From positions 16,738,802-16,802,801 of the forward strand of contig NC_045145.1 of assembly GCF_008831285.2 (NCBI RefSeq): a stretch of 64,000 nucleotides of DNA, in the 5' to 3' direction. Source of the stretch: Nymphaea colorata (Eukaryota > Streptophyta > Magnoliopsida > Nymphaeales > Nymphaeaceae). The position numbers and the translations under genes were made by a program. Within the stretch, counting starts at the first letter, position 1. Every line of letters begins with the position of its first letter. Shown here one piece after another: positions 63,556 through 64,000 of the stretch. A model generated the notes under the pieces. That model was not told the origin of the DNA, did not search any database, and was given only the letters and a program-made list of their open reading frames with translations.

Positions 63556-63759
63556 ATGGAGCCACTCACTATTGCAGTATTAACTGGAGGAGCGATCAGC
63601 CAGATTGGGATCATGGTGGTGGCTTTCCAGCCATTTCTGAATGCCGTTGGACGACTTGTCAATTGCCTTCAGCAGCCGAGTCCGCCACATCGGAGAGCCA
63701 CCAGAACTGTTATAATAATGCGAAGCTTAGAAGAATTCAGCAGAAGCCATGATGCCTGA
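63556..63759 (+). CDS. small ORF, 67 aa, unrecognised (candidate gene)
   Basis: The ATG lies in a good context (GCCATGG) behind a TATA box and a CT-rich leader. The product begins MEPLTIAVLTGGAISQIGIM with a mildly hydrophobic first 35 residues, then an Arg-rich stretch (HRRATRTVIIMRSLEEFSR). I do not recognise the family. It could be a genuine short peptide, the first exon of a gene continuing past the window, or the leader of a non-coding transcript. The promoter-like context is the main support. Confidence 0.4.
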   Translation: MEPLTIAVLTGGAISQIGIMVVAFQPFLNAVGRLVNCLQQPSPPHRRATRTVIIMRSLEEFSRSHDA

Positions 63760-63942
63760 TTTTCCATAGCCTTCTGTTTGTTTATATATATGTTCTCGGT
63801 CAGATAACAAATTTTTTTCTGTTTTTGTTATTATTAATGGCAACTCTTTACGTAGTCGCCTGCCCGGTGGTGCGCAAGGCTTTGTAGGATGCCAATTGGC
63901 TTAATGTAGGGAATTGCCCTTCAAAACTCTATAGCAGTTTTG

Positions 63943-63982
<40 letters not shown>

Positions 63983-64000
63983 TTACCTGACTGTCTTAGC
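63760..64000. other. end of window, no further gene seen
   Basis: AT-rich sequence ending in a (TC)n microsatellite at about 63946-63977. It could be 3' UTR or an intron of a gene starting near 63556. Confidence 0.5.

Overview
The window is nuclear DNA of a flowering plant: AT-rich intergenic space, intron-split genes with GT-AG introns, (TA)n, (CT)n and (GA)n microsatellites, and many small inverted-repeat transposons. The species cannot be fixed from the sequence. The GC-rich, GC3-rich exons of the oligopeptide transporter beside AT-rich genes would fit a monocot, magnoliid or early-diverging angiosperm, but this is a guess.

Five protein-coding genes can be reconstructed exon by exon with consistent reading phase. 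(1) 9896-11126, minus strand: an R2R3-MYB factor of the MYB20/43/42/85 type (341 aa, 3 exons), a class known for lignin and secondary-wall control. (2) 19901-23061, plus: a small conserved single-membrane-span protein (111 aa, 3 exons). An upstream open stretch from 19716 looks like its mitochondrial-type N-terminus but is one base out of frame. (3) 26214-30305, plus: an OPT-family oligopeptide transporter (754 aa, 7 exons). (4) 38665-41385, plus: an AGC-VIII protein kinase of the D6PK type (600 aa, 2 coding exons) with a short upstream ORF in its leader. (5) 55659-61628, plus: a Sec14-like phosphatidylinositol-transfer protein (353 aa, 11 exons), whose first intron has a GC-AG border. A sixth, weaker candidate is a 67-codon ORF behind a TATA box at 63556-63759. 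The genes are independent units with no operon-like or cluster logic; MYB, D6PK and OPT proteins act in wall formation, auxin transport polarity and peptide or metal transport respectively.

The space between genes is mostly decayed repeat DNA. The best-defined elements are a 565-bp PIF/Harbinger-like MITE (2042-2606) carrying a nested hAT-like MITE (2107-2248). Two more copies of the hAT-like family lie at 7002-7137 and 16477-16631, the last with a perfect 8-bp target duplication. Further elements are a Mutator-like MITE with two back-to-back GC hairpins (5658-5898), a GC-rich inverted-repeat element (48678-49716), and two related elements inside Sec14 introns (57471-57851 and 60410-60542). 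There are also several recent tandem duplications with units of 41, 53, 65, 73 and 192 bp.

I found no viral, prokaryotic, CRISPR, toxin, rRNA or confident tRNA sequence, and nothing I would call a new biological system. The most useful leads are the probable one-base frameshift at gene 2, the GC-AG intron in gene 5, the kinase uORF, and the hAT-like MITE family.
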